Shown here: piece by piece, positions 1-7,680 of the stretch
How positions within the stretch are numbered: position 1 is the first letter of the stretch
Layout: each line of letters starts with the position of its first letter
Assembly (NCBI GenBank): GCA_019120395.1
Contig: DWVD01000040.1
Location: forward strand, 1 to 50,849
Length of the DNA: 50,849 nucleotides
From: Candidatus Gemmiger faecigallinarum
Lineage (GTDB): Bacteria > Bacillota > Clostridia > Oscillospirales > Ruminococcaceae
Direction of reading: 5' to 3'
Made by a program: the position numbers and the translations under genes
The notes under the pieces: generated by a model
The model's database searches: none
What the model was told of the DNA's origin: nothing
Seen by the model: the letters and a program-made list of their open reading frames with translations, nothing else

Positions 1-11
1 TCACGCCTAAG

Positions 12-99
12 CTACAATGGAAGGGAAATTGGCCTGACGAGACTTTTAATGGACTAACCATGTCCGGCTGCTAAACAGTCAGCCATCCTTCCACTGTAG
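12..99 (+). ncRNA. Candidate IS110 bridge RNA (structured 5' non-coding region)
   Basis: Bases 12-24 and 87-99 form a 13-bp stem with one A/C mismatch. Inside it 66-70 pairs with 80-84 around a small loop, and a further short hairpin (CTGG/CCAG) sits near 124-135. IS110-group elements encode a bridge (seek) RNA in the non-coding DNA upstream of the transposase, with internal loops that pair with donor and target DNA. The position and folding fit, but the loops cannot be assigned to donor or target without the element ends. The RNA may extend to about 226. Confidence 0.4.
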
Positions 100-226
100 C
101 GTTCGGTTGAGGCAGGTTGAACCACTGGAAATCCAGGATGTTCGTGTGACCAAGCAATTTGAATCGGCAGTGAGAAATCGATGGCCACCAATTTGAAAAC
201 TGATTAGATAGGGAGGGACAAGTGAA

Positions 227-1429
227 ATGAACGCAGTAGGGATTGACGTTTCCAAAGGGAAAAGCACAGTAGCCATTATGCGGCCTTTCGGCGAAGTGGT
301 TGCGGAACCGTTTGAGGTACTCCATACGGATACAGAGTTGCGGAAACTGGCTTGCTTTTTGGAGAAACTGCCCGGAGAAACAAAGATTGTCATGGAGTAC
401 ACCGGGAACTACTGGCAACCTATCGCCAATGTGTTGTACGATGCAGGCATTTTTGTCTCTATCGTAAATGCACTGTTAATCTACAAATACGGCAACAACT
501 CGATCCGGAAGGGTAAGACAGACAAGTTGGACGCTGTGAAAATTGCAAATTACTGCCTTGACCGTTGGACAGTTCTTGAACGTTACACGCCTGTTGACCA
601 AATCCGGCAGACGCTCAAAACGTGCCGTCGCCAGTACGACCAGTACATAAGATTGAAAGTCAATCTCAAAAACAATTTAATCGCACTACTGGATGGAACG
701 TTTCCTGGCCTCAATATCCTGTTCAAAAGTGCTCCCCGGGATATGGACGGACACGAAAAATGGGTGGATTTTGCCGAGAAATTCTGGCATCGGGAGTGTA
801 TCTGCAGGAACTCCGAAAAAGCGTTCACAAACCAATACAAAAAGTGGTGTGCCAAAGCCGGGTACAGATTTAAAGAGGAAAAGGCCTCGTCCATCTATGC
901 TCACGCCGTCTCACAGGTAAATACGCTTCCGATGACTGACTCGATTAAATGCCTTGTTACTCTTGCGGTTTCTCAACTCAACACAATCATAGAAACGATT
1001 TCCGTGATCCAACACGAGATGCTCACTCTGGCTGCTCAGCTTCCAGAGTACCATGTCGTGATGCGGATGTTTGGCGTTGGCCCCGTTCTTGGGCCTCAGC
1101 TCATGGCAGAGATTGGCGATGTGCGCCGATTTGACCGCAAGCAGTCTTTAGTGGCCTTTGCTGGTGTAGATGCACCGCCTTGCCAGTCTGGTACCTTTGA
1201 ATCGAAGAACAGACATATTTCCAAACGCGGGTCTCCCAGGCTGCGCAAAACGCTCTTTCAAGTCATGTCCACCATCATCCAACACGCACCTACTGACGAT
1301 CCTGTATTCCAATTCCTTGACCGTAAAAGACGGGAGGGCAAGCACTATTACGTCTACATGACCGCTGCCGCAAATAAGTTTCTGAGAATCTACTACGGTA
1401 CTGTCATGGCTTATTTAAAGAAGCTATAA
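227..1429 (+). CDS. IS110-family transposase (DEDD recombinase)
   Basis: This 400-residue protein has the two-domain IS110 layout. The N-terminal RuvC-like DEDD domain starts with GIDVSK (Asp7) and continues with VMEYTG (Glu57) and KTDKLDA (Asp99, Asp102). The C-terminal Transposase_20 domain contains the AFAGVD...QSG stretch with the likely nucleophilic Ser321, followed by SKRGSPRLRK. Length is normal for the family and the frame is intact, so the element may be active. The ATG follows GGGAGGG with suitable spacing. The enzyme acts with a bridge RNA to cut and rejoin donor and target DNA. Its base composition is AT-richer than all neighbours. Confidence 0.95.
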   Translation: MNAVGIDVSKGKSTVAIMRPFGEVVAEPFEVLHTDTELRKLACFLEKLPGETKIVMEYTGNYWQPIANVLYDAGIFVSIVNALLIYKYGNNSIRKGKTDKLDAVKIANYCLDRWTVLERYTPVDQIRQTLKTCRRQYDQYIRLKVNLKNNLIALLDGTFPGLNILFKSAPRDMDGHEKWVDFAEKFWHRECICRNSEKAFTNQYKKWCAKAGYRFKEEKASSIYAHAVSQVNTLPMTDSIKCLVTLAVSQLNTIIETISVIQHEMLTLAAQLPEYHVVMRMFGVGPVLGPQLMAEIGDVRRFDRKQSLVAFAGVDAPPCQSGTFESKNRHISKRGSPRLRKTLFQVMSTIIQHAPTDDPVFQFLDRKRREGKHYYVYMTAAANKFLRIYYGTVMAYLKKL

Positions 1430-1699
1430 CCCCATCATAGACGACGATTTTCATACCAATTCCATGACCGCCAGAACATGACGGTTTACTTTTCTACGCT
1501 CATTTTTGTTGGATCACCCTTTCCAGATTTTTATGCTTTTAGGCCTTGACAACTCTTGGCAGGTTTAGTTGATGTTCACTATACCAGAACATTATCATTC
1601 ATCCTGTTCCGTCGGGCAAGCCGGCGCGTTGAAAAAAGCCCGCATATCCATCGGATTTCTCCTGCGCGGAACGGACAGACAAAGGGGGCAGACCGGCAG

Positions 1700-2023
1700 A
1701 TGACAGCGCTGCAGGCAGAAAATTCTCAGAAAACTCTTCCCTCACTCTGGTACAAAAATATCGAACTCGACCTGCAGTCCGCCCAGGCCAGGAAAAACGG
1801 CGTCCCGGTGCCGCTTTCCCCAAAAGAACTGTGCCTGCTGGCCTTTTTGCTCTGCCACCGCGGCCAGGCGTTTTCCCGCGCCGAGCTGCTGGAGCGGGTG
1901 TGGGGCGTTTCCACGCCGCTGCGCACCCGCACGGTGGACATGCACATCCGCCAGCTGCGGCGCAAGCTGGGTCCGGAGCTGGAAATCGCCACCGTGTTCA
2001 AGGTCGGCTACCGGCTGAACTGA
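1700..2023 (+). CDS. Stand-alone OmpR-type winged-helix DNA-binding protein
   Basis: The 107-residue product is essentially one trans_reg_C winged helix. It has the LSPKELCLLAFLL helix, the AELLERVWG segment, the RTVDMHIRQLRRKL recognition helix and the VGYRLN wing. No receiver domain is present and none is encoded in frame upstream, where the reading frame instead enters IS-derived or leader DNA. I place the start at ATG 1700, after AAAGGGGG, because the frame upstream of it shows no family similarity. It may be a natural single-domain regulator or the remnant of a response regulator cut by the adjacent IS110 element. A strong terminator follows. Confidence 0.75.
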   Translation: MTALQAENSQKTLPSLWYKNIELDLQSAQARKNGVPVPLSPKELCLLAFLLCHRGQAFSRAELLERVWGVSTPLRTRTVDMHIRQLRRKLGPELEIATVFKVGYRLN

Positions 2024-2055
2024 CCCTTCCGCCCCCGCCCTATCCCCGCCAAACA

Positions 2056-2093
2056 AACGCGGCGTGAAGGACAGCTGTCCTTCACGCCGCGTT
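2056..2093. terminator. Bidirectional terminator
   Basis: A perfect 19-bp inverted repeat centred at 2074/2075 has T-rich flanks on both sides (GTGTTTTG on plus, TTTGTTTG on minus). It sits between the convergent winged-helix gene and ferredoxin. Confidence 0.85.
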
Positions 2094-2112
2094 GTGTTTT
2101 GTCAAAGCGAAA

Positions 2113-2280
2113 TTACTCAGCCTTGATCGCGCCGGTGGGGCAAACGCCCTCGCAAGCGCCGCAGTCAACGCAGGAAGAAGCGTCGACCTCGGCCTTGTCG
2201 CCCAGGGTGATCGCGCCAACGGGGCAGGTGTCAACACATGCGCCGCAAGCAACGCACTCGTCGGTAACCATATGAGCCAT
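2113..2280 (-). CDS. 2[4Fe-4S] ferredoxin
   Basis: This 55-residue clostridial-type ferredoxin has two complete CxxCxxCxxxCP motifs (Cys9/12/15/19 and Cys37/40/43/47). It is a cytosolic low-potential electron carrier for pyruvate oxidoreductase, hydrogenase and similar enzymes. The start ATG at 2280 follows AAGGAG at good spacing, and the longer frame upstream is leader sequence. It is a single-gene transcript with its own promoter (2394-2422) and terminator (2056-2093). Confidence 0.95.
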   Translation of the reverse strand: MAHMVTDECVACGACVDTCPVGAITLGDKAEVDASSCVDCGACEGVCPTGAIKAE

Positions 2281-2393
2281 CGTGAAACTCCTTATCTCCG
2301 TGCTGATTGAGATCGCCGCCGGCGCCCTGCACGGCCGGCAGCCCGGCGGCAAACAACAGAGCCTAATTTGCCCGGGCCCTGCTGATTAAAACT

Positions 2394-2422
2394 ATTTTAC
2401 CATCGACTCCGGCTCTTTGCAA
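2394..2422 (-). promoter_or_regulatory. Promoter of the ferredoxin gene
   Basis: On the minus strand TTGCAA (2422-2417) is followed after 17 bases by TAAAAT (2399-2394), with a TGG just before the -10. Transcription would begin near 2387, leaving a leader of about 100 bases. Confidence 0.7.
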
Positions 2423-2455
2423 GCCCAAAGCGGCAGAATTTGCGTCCCGGCCGGC

Positions 2456-2491
2456 ACAAAACCGCAGCGGCGGCCGTGGCCGCCGCTGCGG
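2456..2491 (-). terminator. Terminator of the darA-holB-ricT operon
   Basis: A 14-bp GC-rich perfect stem (2462-2475 with 2478-2491) is followed on the minus strand by TTTTGTG. It lies 16 bases after the ricT stop codon. Confidence 0.8.
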
Positions 2492-2506
2492 GAAAATGCT
2501 GCCGCC

Positions 2507-3364
2507 TTATTCGCCGTCGTCCCCCGCTTCGGGGTCCGGGCGGCGCGGGGCGCGGCGGCCGCCGCGCAGGTAAACGCACTCCTCCCGCCGGTAGGTCTTG
2601 GGCGGCAGGCTCTCCACGCTGCTGCGGACTTTCAGCGTCCCGGCGATCACATTTGCTTCCGTCACCACGCCCTCGCCGTCGGGGGTGCGGACGATGCTGC
2701 CCGCCTGCGGCGTGATGGAGTTCAGGTACTCGTAGCTTTTCTGCTCGTAAGCCAGGCAGCACATCAGACGGCCGCAGGCGCCGCTGATCTTGGCGGGGTT
2801 CAGCGAAAGCCCCTGCTCCTTTGCCATCTTGATGGACACCGGCTGGAAATTTTTCAAAAAGCGGCTGCAGCAAAACGGCTGCCCGCAGATGCCCAGGCCG
2901 CCCAGCATCTTGCTTTCGTCCCGCACGCCGATCTGGCGCAGCTCGATGCGGGTATGGAAATGCCCGGCCAGGTCCTTGACCAGTTCCCGGAAATCCACCC
3001 GGTTGTCGGCGGTAAAGTAAAAGATCAGCTTGTTGCGGTCCAGCGTGTACTCCGCCTCCACCAGCTTCATGGCCAGGCCGTGGGCGGCAATGCGCTGCTC
3101 GCACACCTCAAAGGCGCGGCGCTCGTCGGCGTGGTTCTGGCGCATGCGGCGAATATCCACGCCGTCGGCCATGCGCACCACCGGTTTCAACTCCTTGTTG
3201 AAGCCGGTGGCGGACACCTCGTGCACGCCGCGCACGACCTCGCCGCACTCGGTGCCGCGGGCGGTCTCCACAATAACAAAATCGCCGCGGCGGATCTCCA
3301 GATCGGCCGGGTCGAAATAATAGGACCGGCCGTTTTCCTTAAACTTGACAGAGATTACTTTCAT
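2507..3364 (-). CDS. ricT: RicT/YaaT, PSP1-domain protein
   Basis: The 285-residue protein matches the PSP1 (YaaT/RicT) family in length and features. It has an N-terminal beta-rich part and the paired cysteine clusters GICGQPFCC (Cys160/165/166) and GACGRLMCC (Cys197/202/203), which serve as Fe-S ligands in this family. In Bacillus subtilis RicT works with RicA and RicF in mRNA processing by RNase Y. Neither partner gene is in this window. ATG 3364 follows AAGGA. The gene lies 9 bases after holB, and the basic-acidic C-terminal tail is low complexity. Confidence 0.9.
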   Translation of the reverse strand: MKVISVKFKENGRSYYFDPADLEIRRGDFVIVETARGTECGEVVRGVHEVSATGFNKELKPVVRMADGVDIRRMRQNHADERRAFEVCEQRIAAHGLAMKLVEAEYTLDRNKLIFYFTADNRVDFRELVKDLAGHFHTRIELRQIGVRDESKMLGGLGICGQPFCCSRFLKNFQPVSIKMAKEQGLSLNPAKISGACGRLMCCLAYEQKSYEYLNSITPQAGSIVRTPDGEGVVTEANVIAGTLKVRSSVESLPPKTYRREECVYLRGGRRAPRRPDPEAGDDGE

Positions 3365-3373
3365 GGCAGTTCC

Positions 3374-4306
3374 TTATCTTTTGATTGATTGCGCGTCCGC
3401 GCAGCACTCGGCCGCAAACACCGCCAGCGTCAGGCGCAGGTTGCCGTTGGCGCGCAGCGCGTCGCGCGCCCTGCCTGCCGCCCGCAGCAGCGCGGCGGCG
3501 CGGGGCGGCTCCACCCCGGCGTAACCGGGGCGGCGCAGCGCGGCGCTGGACACAAAGGCCAGCTGTTCCAGCAGCGCCCCCGCGGCGGCCTTGTCCCGCT
3601 CCAACCTGGTCGCCAGCGCCAGCGCGCGGTACGCGTCGCCCTGGGCGGCCAGCGCGGCAAATTCTCTGGCGCGCGCCAGCGCCTCGCGGGTATCCGGCTG
3701 CCGCACGGCGGCCAGGCCCAGGCCGATATGCCCCTCGTACAAAAACGCCAGGTCGTCGGCCTCGTCCCGGCTCAGCCGGGGCAGTTCCCGGCGCAGCGCC
3801 GCCGCACATTCGGCGGGCGGCACCGGCGCCAGGGTATAGGCGGCGCAGCGGCTGCGGATGGTGGGCAGCACGCCGGCCGCGCTGGCGGCGGTAAAAAGGA
3901 ACAGCACCCCTTCGGGCGGCTCCTCGATGATCTTGAGCATGGCGTTGGCCGAGCTTTGGTTCAGATCCTGCGCGCCATAGACAAACAGCACGCGGCCGCG
4001 GGCGTCCTCCGACAGGGCCGAATGCTGGATCGCCTCGCGGGCGTCGCGGACCCGCTCGACCCGGATCTGGCCGGACGCGCCCTCGCCCCGGATGGCGATG
4101 CACTCGCTGTCCTCCCCCCGCAGTACGGCCTCGGCATGGGGGCCGCCGGCGGGGTACAGGTAATCGGCAGCCAGGCAGCGTGCGGCAAAGCCGGCGCCGC
4201 AGCCCCGCTCGCCAACCAGCAGGATGCTGTGCGCCAGCCTGTCCGCGGCCAGCGCCGCGGCAAGGTCCTGTTTCAGGGCAGCGTTACCGGCCAGGCGGTC
4301 CAGCAT
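3374..4306 (-). CDS. holB: DNA polymerase III delta' subunit
   Basis: This 310-residue AAA-type clamp-loader subunit opens with NAALKQDLAAALAADRLAHS and ILLVGERGCGAG, a Walker-A region without the GKS/T. It then has NAMLKIIEEPPEG and TIRSRC (the SRC motif). Loss of the ATP-binding lysine is typical of delta', which does not hydrolyse ATP. The stop codon of darA and this ATG overlap as TGATG, so translation is probably coupled. A GTG directly before the ATG is an alternative start. The neighbours darA and ricT repeat the B. subtilis yaaQ-yaaR-holB-yaaT order, minus yaaR. Confidence 0.93.
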   Translation of the reverse strand: MLDRLAGNAALKQDLAAALAADRLAHSILLVGERGCGAGFAARCLAADYLYPAGGPHAEAVLRGEDSECIAIRGEGASGQIRVERVRDAREAIQHSALSEDARGRVLFVYGAQDLNQSSANAMLKIIEEPPEGVLFLFTAASAAGVLPTIRSRCAAYTLAPVPPAECAAALRRELPRLSRDEADDLAFLYEGHIGLGLAAVRQPDTREALARAREFAALAAQGDAYRALALATRLERDKAAAGALLEQLAFVSSAALRRPGYAGVEPPRAAALLRAAGRARDALRANGNLRLTLAVFAAECCADAQSIKR

Positions 4307-4629
4307 CACAGCTTTTCAAACCGCTCGACGTTGGTGACAAAGACGGTGGCGCCGCCCACCGTGACCTCGATGGGCATGGCGCTCTCGATGCCCAGCCCGA
4401 TGGACGCGGTGCCGGGCACGATCTCGGTGCGCTGCTTGCAGCATTTGGAGATGCAGGCGATGCACTCGTCCACACGCTCGTCCTCGGTGCCGATCATCAG
4501 CGTCATGTTGCCGGCCATCAAAAAGCCGCCGGTGGTGGCCAGCCGGGTGACGTAGAAGTGCGAGCGCAGAAGCTCATTGCAGACAGCCTTGGAATCCTCT
4601 TTGTTGACGATCGCAGTGACAAGTTTCAT
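4306..4629 (-). CDS. darA: Cyclic-di-AMP receptor DarA/PstA (YaaQ)
   Basis: The 107-residue protein begins MKLVTAIVNKEDS and contains the GGFLMAGNMTLMIG segment and the ESAMPIEVTVGGATVFV strand region. It belongs to the PII-like DUF970 family whose trimers bind c-di-AMP. ATG 4629 is preceded by GGAGGG. The upstream in-frame GTG at 4644 overlaps this ribosome-binding site and is unlikely to be used. The target of DarA is unknown in most Bacillota. It heads the operon with holB and ricT. Confidence 0.93.
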   Translation of the reverse strand: MKLVTAIVNKEDSKAVCNELLRSHFYVTRLATTGGFLMAGNMTLMIGTEDERVDECIACISKCCKQRTEIVPGTASIGLGIESAMPIEVTVGGATVFVTNVERFEKL

Positions 4630-4696
4630 GGGTAAACCCTCCACGGAAAAGTATTATCGGCGGCCGGCCGCCCGGACCGGCCCGTTTCTTCCAAAA

Positions 4697-5356
4697 TCAT
4701 TTCCACTTGTTGTTCCAGTCCCGCCGGCGCTTGTAGCTTACCACCTGGTCGCGGCACCACCGCCACAGCTCGCCGCCGAAGAAAAGCAGGAAGCCCGCCA
4801 GGCCGAACACCAGGCTGAGCGCCGTGCCGTAATTCCGGTACAGCAGGGCCTGCACCAGGTCAAGCAGCCAGATGCCGCCCGAGACCCAGCCGATCCACTT
4901 GACCTTGACCGGGATAAAGAAAAACAGCAGGATCTGCTGGTCCGGCCACATCCAGGCATAGGCAAAAAACAGGCTGAGGAACAGGCCGGAGGTGGTGCCC
5001 ACGCCCACGATCAGGCAGCTGAGGATGGCGCCCACCATGCCGGCCAGCCAGTAGACCGTAAAGCGGAAATCGCCCCAGGCACGCTCCAGCGCGTTGCCCA
5101 CCCACCAGTAAAAATAGATCTCCAGCGCGAAATAGAACAGGTTTGTCTGCAGCGTGGGCACAAAAATAAAACTGACCAGCCGCCACAGCTCCAGGTGCGC
5201 CAGCCCGCTGCGGGTCAGCATCAGCATCGGGTACAGGTTTCGGTTGACGAACATGGTGATGATCCACACCACCACCTGCCCGATCAGCACGATGTTCATC
5301 AGATTGGGGATACCGTAACGGCCAAAGCGCGCGTTGAGCCGATCAATCCACTTCAT
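4697..5356 (-). CDS. Rhomboid-like membrane protein, probably not a protease
   Basis: This 219-residue polytopic protein has about six hydrophobic segments. The rhomboid signatures ELWRLVSFIFVP and WWVGNALERAWGDFRF near the first helices are present. The active-site loop reads GVGTTSGLFLS, so the canonical GxSG is altered, and the last helix (RNYGTALSLVFGLAGF) has no histidine, so the Ser-His dyad looks incomplete. This resembles derlin/pseudo-rhomboid proteins. ATG 5356 follows GGAGG. It probably has its own promoter (5419-5447) and may read through into darA, since no clear terminator lies between them. Confidence 0.75.
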   Translation of the reverse strand: MKWIDRLNARFGRYGIPNLMNIVLIGQVVVWIITMFVNRNLYPMLMLTRSGLAHLELWRLVSFIFVPTLQTNLFYFALEIYFYWWVGNALERAWGDFRFTVYWLAGMVGAILSCLIVGVGTTSGLFLSLFFAYAWMWPDQQILLFFFIPVKVKWIGWVSGGIWLLDLVQALLYRNYGTALSLVFGLAGFLLFFGGELWRWCRDQVVSYKRRRDWNNKWK

Positions 5357-5418
5357 AAAGCCTCCATAGCTTTTTGTTGTACGGCAAATCTTGCTGCCGG
5401 GGGTCATTTTGTCCGTTT

Positions 5419-5447
5419 ATTGTAGCATTTTCGCAGCGTTTCTTCAA
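5419..5447 (-). promoter_or_regulatory. Promoter of the rhomboid-like gene
   Basis: On the minus strand TTGAAG (5447-5442), a 17-base spacer and TACAAT (5424-5419) form a good sigma-A promoter. A palindrome, TCAACAA-T-TTGTTGA at 5444-5458, overlaps the -35 and could be an operator. Confidence 0.65.
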
Positions 5448-5523
5448 CAATTTGTTGAGGCCCCTGCCCCTGCAAACCGGGTCGAAATGATACATTCTGG
5501 AAATTCCACCGGGTTTTTAACAG

Positions 5524-5551
5524 TTTCAACAGAGTTTTCAACATTTTCAAC
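5524..5551 (+). repeat. TTTCAAC iterons in a 554-bp AT-rich intergenic region
   Basis: TTTCAAC occurs at 5524, 5536 and 5545, with related TTAACAG just before and TCAACAA at 5444. The gap 5357-5910 is much more AT-rich than its surroundings and also holds TGTGGAAAA at 5860-5868, a DnaA-box-like word. No gene is visible in it. The repeats may be regulator-binding sites. Confidence 0.4.
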
Positions 5552-5826
5552 TGTGGAATACTGGTATACAAACTGTAAAAAGCCCGCCCGTCAAAACAGG
5601 CCGGCAGCCCGGGTCCGGATGAAAATATCGACCAACATTGCAAAACCCTCTTGCTTTTTGTTTTGCGCGCAGCATCGTCGTTTTTTGCCAATTCCCGCAC
5701 ACATCTGCCCGCTTTGCGGCTACAAAAGGAACGCTTTGCCTTTATTATACGCCTTTGGCGCGTCTCATGCAATCAAAACAGCGCGAAAACCGGCCGCCCG
5801 CGGCAAAAAGCGTTTTCCCCTTCGGC

Positions 5827-5855
5827 TTGCCGGTTTTGCACAGGGGTGGTATACT
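5827..5855 (+). promoter_or_regulatory. Promoter of the metallophosphoesterase gene
   Basis: TTGCCG (5827-5832), a 17-base spacer and TATACT (5850-5855), with TGG before the -10, an extended -10 promoter. Confidence 0.7.
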
Positions 5856-5910
5856 CGTGTGTGGAAAACTTTTCCGCCCGGTCCCGGGCGGATGCGGGAG
5901 GGGGCGCGCC

Positions 5911-6648
5911 ATGCTGTATGTCACCGGCGATCTGCACGGCGACGCGGACGAACTGCTGCTGCGCTGCCGCCCGCTGGCCCCCGGCGACGCGCTGATCGTC
6001 TGCGGCGACCTTGGCCTGCTGTGGCGCGGCACCCGGCGCGAGCGGCTGCGGCTGGACTGGCTCAACGCAAAGCTGCGCTGCCCGGTGCTGTTTGTGGACG
6101 GCAACCACGAAAATTTCGACCTGCTGGAGCAATATCCCGTCAGCGCCTGGAAAGGCGGCCTGGTGCACCGCATCCGTCCCCGGCTGCTCCACCTGATGCG
6201 TGGGCAGGTGTTCGACGTGGCGGGCCGCACCATCTTTACCATGGGCGGCGCCTCCAGCCACGACATGCCCGACGGGGTCCTGAATCCCCGCGACCCGGAC
6301 TTTGCCCGCAGGCGGCGGGAACTGGACGCCCGCGGCGGCCGCTACCGCATCCGCCGCGTCAGCTGGTGGCCGCAGGAGCTGCCCCGCCCGCGGGAGCTGG
6401 CCGCGGGGCTGCGCAGCCTGCAGCGGCAGGACTGGCGGGTGGACATCATCGTCACCCACTGCCTGCCCACCACCATCCAGCAGTCCTTCGGCGCCGATTT
6501 CTACGCCCCCGACCGGCTGACCGACTATCTGGACACCGTCCGCCGCCGCTGCGAATTCGGCCGCTGGTACTGCGGCCACTACCACCACGAGCGCATCTAT
6601 GCCGGACGGTTCCAGGTCCTGTACCAAAGCGTGGTACCGCTGCTTTGA
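5911..6648 (+). CDS. Calcineurin-like metallophosphoesterase
   Basis: The 245-residue protein carries the full metallophosphoesterase motif set in order: GDLHG (Asp7, His9), GDLG, GNHEN, a THCLP histidine and GHYHHE near the C-terminus. These bind two metal ions. It is a single-domain cytosolic enzyme whose substrate (phosphoprotein, nucleotide or other phosphodiester) cannot be told from sequence. ATG 5911 follows GGGAGGGGG, and the in-frame extension upstream covers the promoter. It is monocistronic between promoter 5827-5855 and the terminator at 6659. Confidence 0.9.
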   Translation: MLYVTGDLHGDADELLLRCRPLAPGDALIVCGDLGLLWRGTRRERLRLDWLNAKLRCPVLFVDGNHENFDLLEQYPVSAWKGGLVHRIRPRLLHLMRGQVFDVAGRTIFTMGGASSHDMPDGVLNPRDPDFARRRRELDARGGRYRIRRVSWWPQELPRPRELAAGLRSLQRQDWRVDIIVTHCLPTTIQQSFGADFYAPDRLTDYLDTVRRRCEFGRWYCGHYHHERIYAGRFQVLYQSVVPLL

Positions 6649-6658
6649 CCGTATATGC

Positions 6659-6687
6659 AAAGGCCCCCTGCGCGCAGGGGGCCTTTT
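6659..6687. terminator. Bidirectional terminator
   Basis: A long GC stem (AAGGCCCCCTGC with its complement) is followed by TTTTT on plus, and an A-run precedes it for the minus strand. It lies between the convergent phosphoesterase and HAD genes. Confidence 0.88.
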
Positions 6688-6696
6688 TGCCGCGCT

Positions 6697-7608
6697 TCAG
6701 CCGCCGGCTTCCAGCCGGTCCAGAAACTGCGCCACGCCGTCCTCGTCGCAGCCGGCGGTGACGCAGCCGGCTGCGCGGCGCACCTCCTCGGGGGCGTTTG
6801 CCATCGCGGCGCTGGCGCCGGCGCGGGCGAACATGGGCAGATCGTTGGCGCTGTCGCCCACGGCGGCGCAGTCGGCCGGATCGACGCCCAGCAGCCGCGC
6901 CACCGCGGTCAGGGCGCGGCCCTTGTCCACCCCCTTGGGCGTGATCTCGGCAAAAAACGGGTCGGATATGACCGCCTCGCAGTCGGGCAGGCGGCGTTTC
7001 AGCTCCGGGAACACCCGGCTCAGGAACCCCGGCTCGCCGGAGACCAGAAACTTGACCGGCCCAAACCCCAGCGCAGCCGCAAAGTCGGGGCATATCTCCA
7101 GTTTCAGCCGGTTGGCCATCATCTCGGCCACAGCGTAGGGCTCCAGCCGCCGCGCCACCAGCGTGCCGCCCCGGTAGGTCATGATGTTCAGGCTGGACGC
7201 CGCCACACCGTCTGCGACCGTCCGTGCGGCGGCCAGGTCCAGCCCGCTGCGGCAGGCAGCCTGCCAGCCGGGCAGCAGGGCGGTCTGGGCGGCCCGCTCC
7301 GTCTCGGCCGCTGCCCGGACCACCTGCGCAGCCTGCTGCGGCGGAAACGCACAGGCCTCCACGCTTTGCAGCGTCGCGGCGCTGACCAGCTGCCCGCCGT
7401 TGAAGGCCGCGTAATACCCGCCGTACCGCTCCAGCTGCAGCTCCCGGCCATACTGCTCCATGCCCGCCCAGGGCCGCGCCGAGCAGAGCACCACCACGCC
7501 CCCGTCCCGCTGGTATTGCAGCAGCCGGTCCCGCGTGCGCGGGGTGATTTCCTGCCGGATTCCCACCAGCGTGCCGTCGATGTCCACAAACAAGGCTTTC
7601 GGTCTCAT
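6697..7608 (-). CDS. Cof-type HAD-IIB hydrolase
   Basis: The 303-residue protein begins with KALFVDIDGTLVG, the DxDGT nucleophile motif. It has a C2-type cap in the middle and ends with KGRALTAVARLLG and GDSANDLPMFARAG (motifs III/IV), typical of the Cof/YbjI sugar-phosphate phosphatase group. ATG 7608 follows GAGGAGA. It removes phosphate from sugar phosphates or related metabolites; the exact substrate is unknown. Between it and the upstream ABC operon lies a terminator, so it is probably expressed separately. Confidence 0.9.
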   Translation of the reverse strand: MRPKALFVDIDGTLVGIRQEITPRTRDRLLQYQRDGGVVVLCSARPWAGMEQYGRELQLERYGGYYAAFNGGQLVSAATLQSVEACAFPPQQAAQVVRAAAETERAAQTALLPGWQAACRSGLDLAAARTVADGVAASSLNIMTYRGGTLVARRLEPYAVAEMMANRLKLEICPDFAAALGFGPVKFLVSGEPGFLSRVFPELKRRLPDCEAVISDPFFAEITPKGVDKGRALTAVARLLGVDPADCAAVGDSANDLPMFARAGASAAMANAPEEVRRAAGCVTAGCDEDGVAQFLDRLEAGG

Positions 7609-7642
7609 GGCAATCTCCTCTCTGCGGGGCGGCGGCCCACGC

Positions 7643-7670
7643 AAAATCCCGCAGGCCGGCGGCCTGCGGG
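7643..7670 (-). terminator. Terminator of the CARDB-ABC operon
   Basis: A 10-bp GC stem (7648-7657 with 7661-7670) is followed on the minus strand by ATTTTGCG, just beyond the permease stop codon. Confidence 0.75.
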
Positions 7671-7680
7671 ACGGGTACGG

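Larger units (their letters stand above)
1..1560 (+). mobile_element. IS110-family insertion sequence, ends not resolved
   Basis: The transposase gene and its flanking non-coding DNA (upstream to the window edge, downstream to roughly 1560) have clearly lower GC than the rest of the window, which suggests recent arrival. IS110 elements usually lack long terminal inverted repeats and do not make obvious target duplications, so neither end can be placed by eye. The left end may lie outside the window. GC rises again at about 1600, inside the leader of the next gene. Confidence 0.6.

Noticed and set aside
1430..1560. Right terminal inverted repeat of the IS110 element
   Set aside because: No convincing inverted copy of the left region was found, as expected for IS110; the right end is left undefined.
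4630..4644. Longer start (GTG) for darA
   Set aside because: It overlaps the GGAGGG ribosome-binding site of the ATG at 4629, and the family begins with MKL(V/I).
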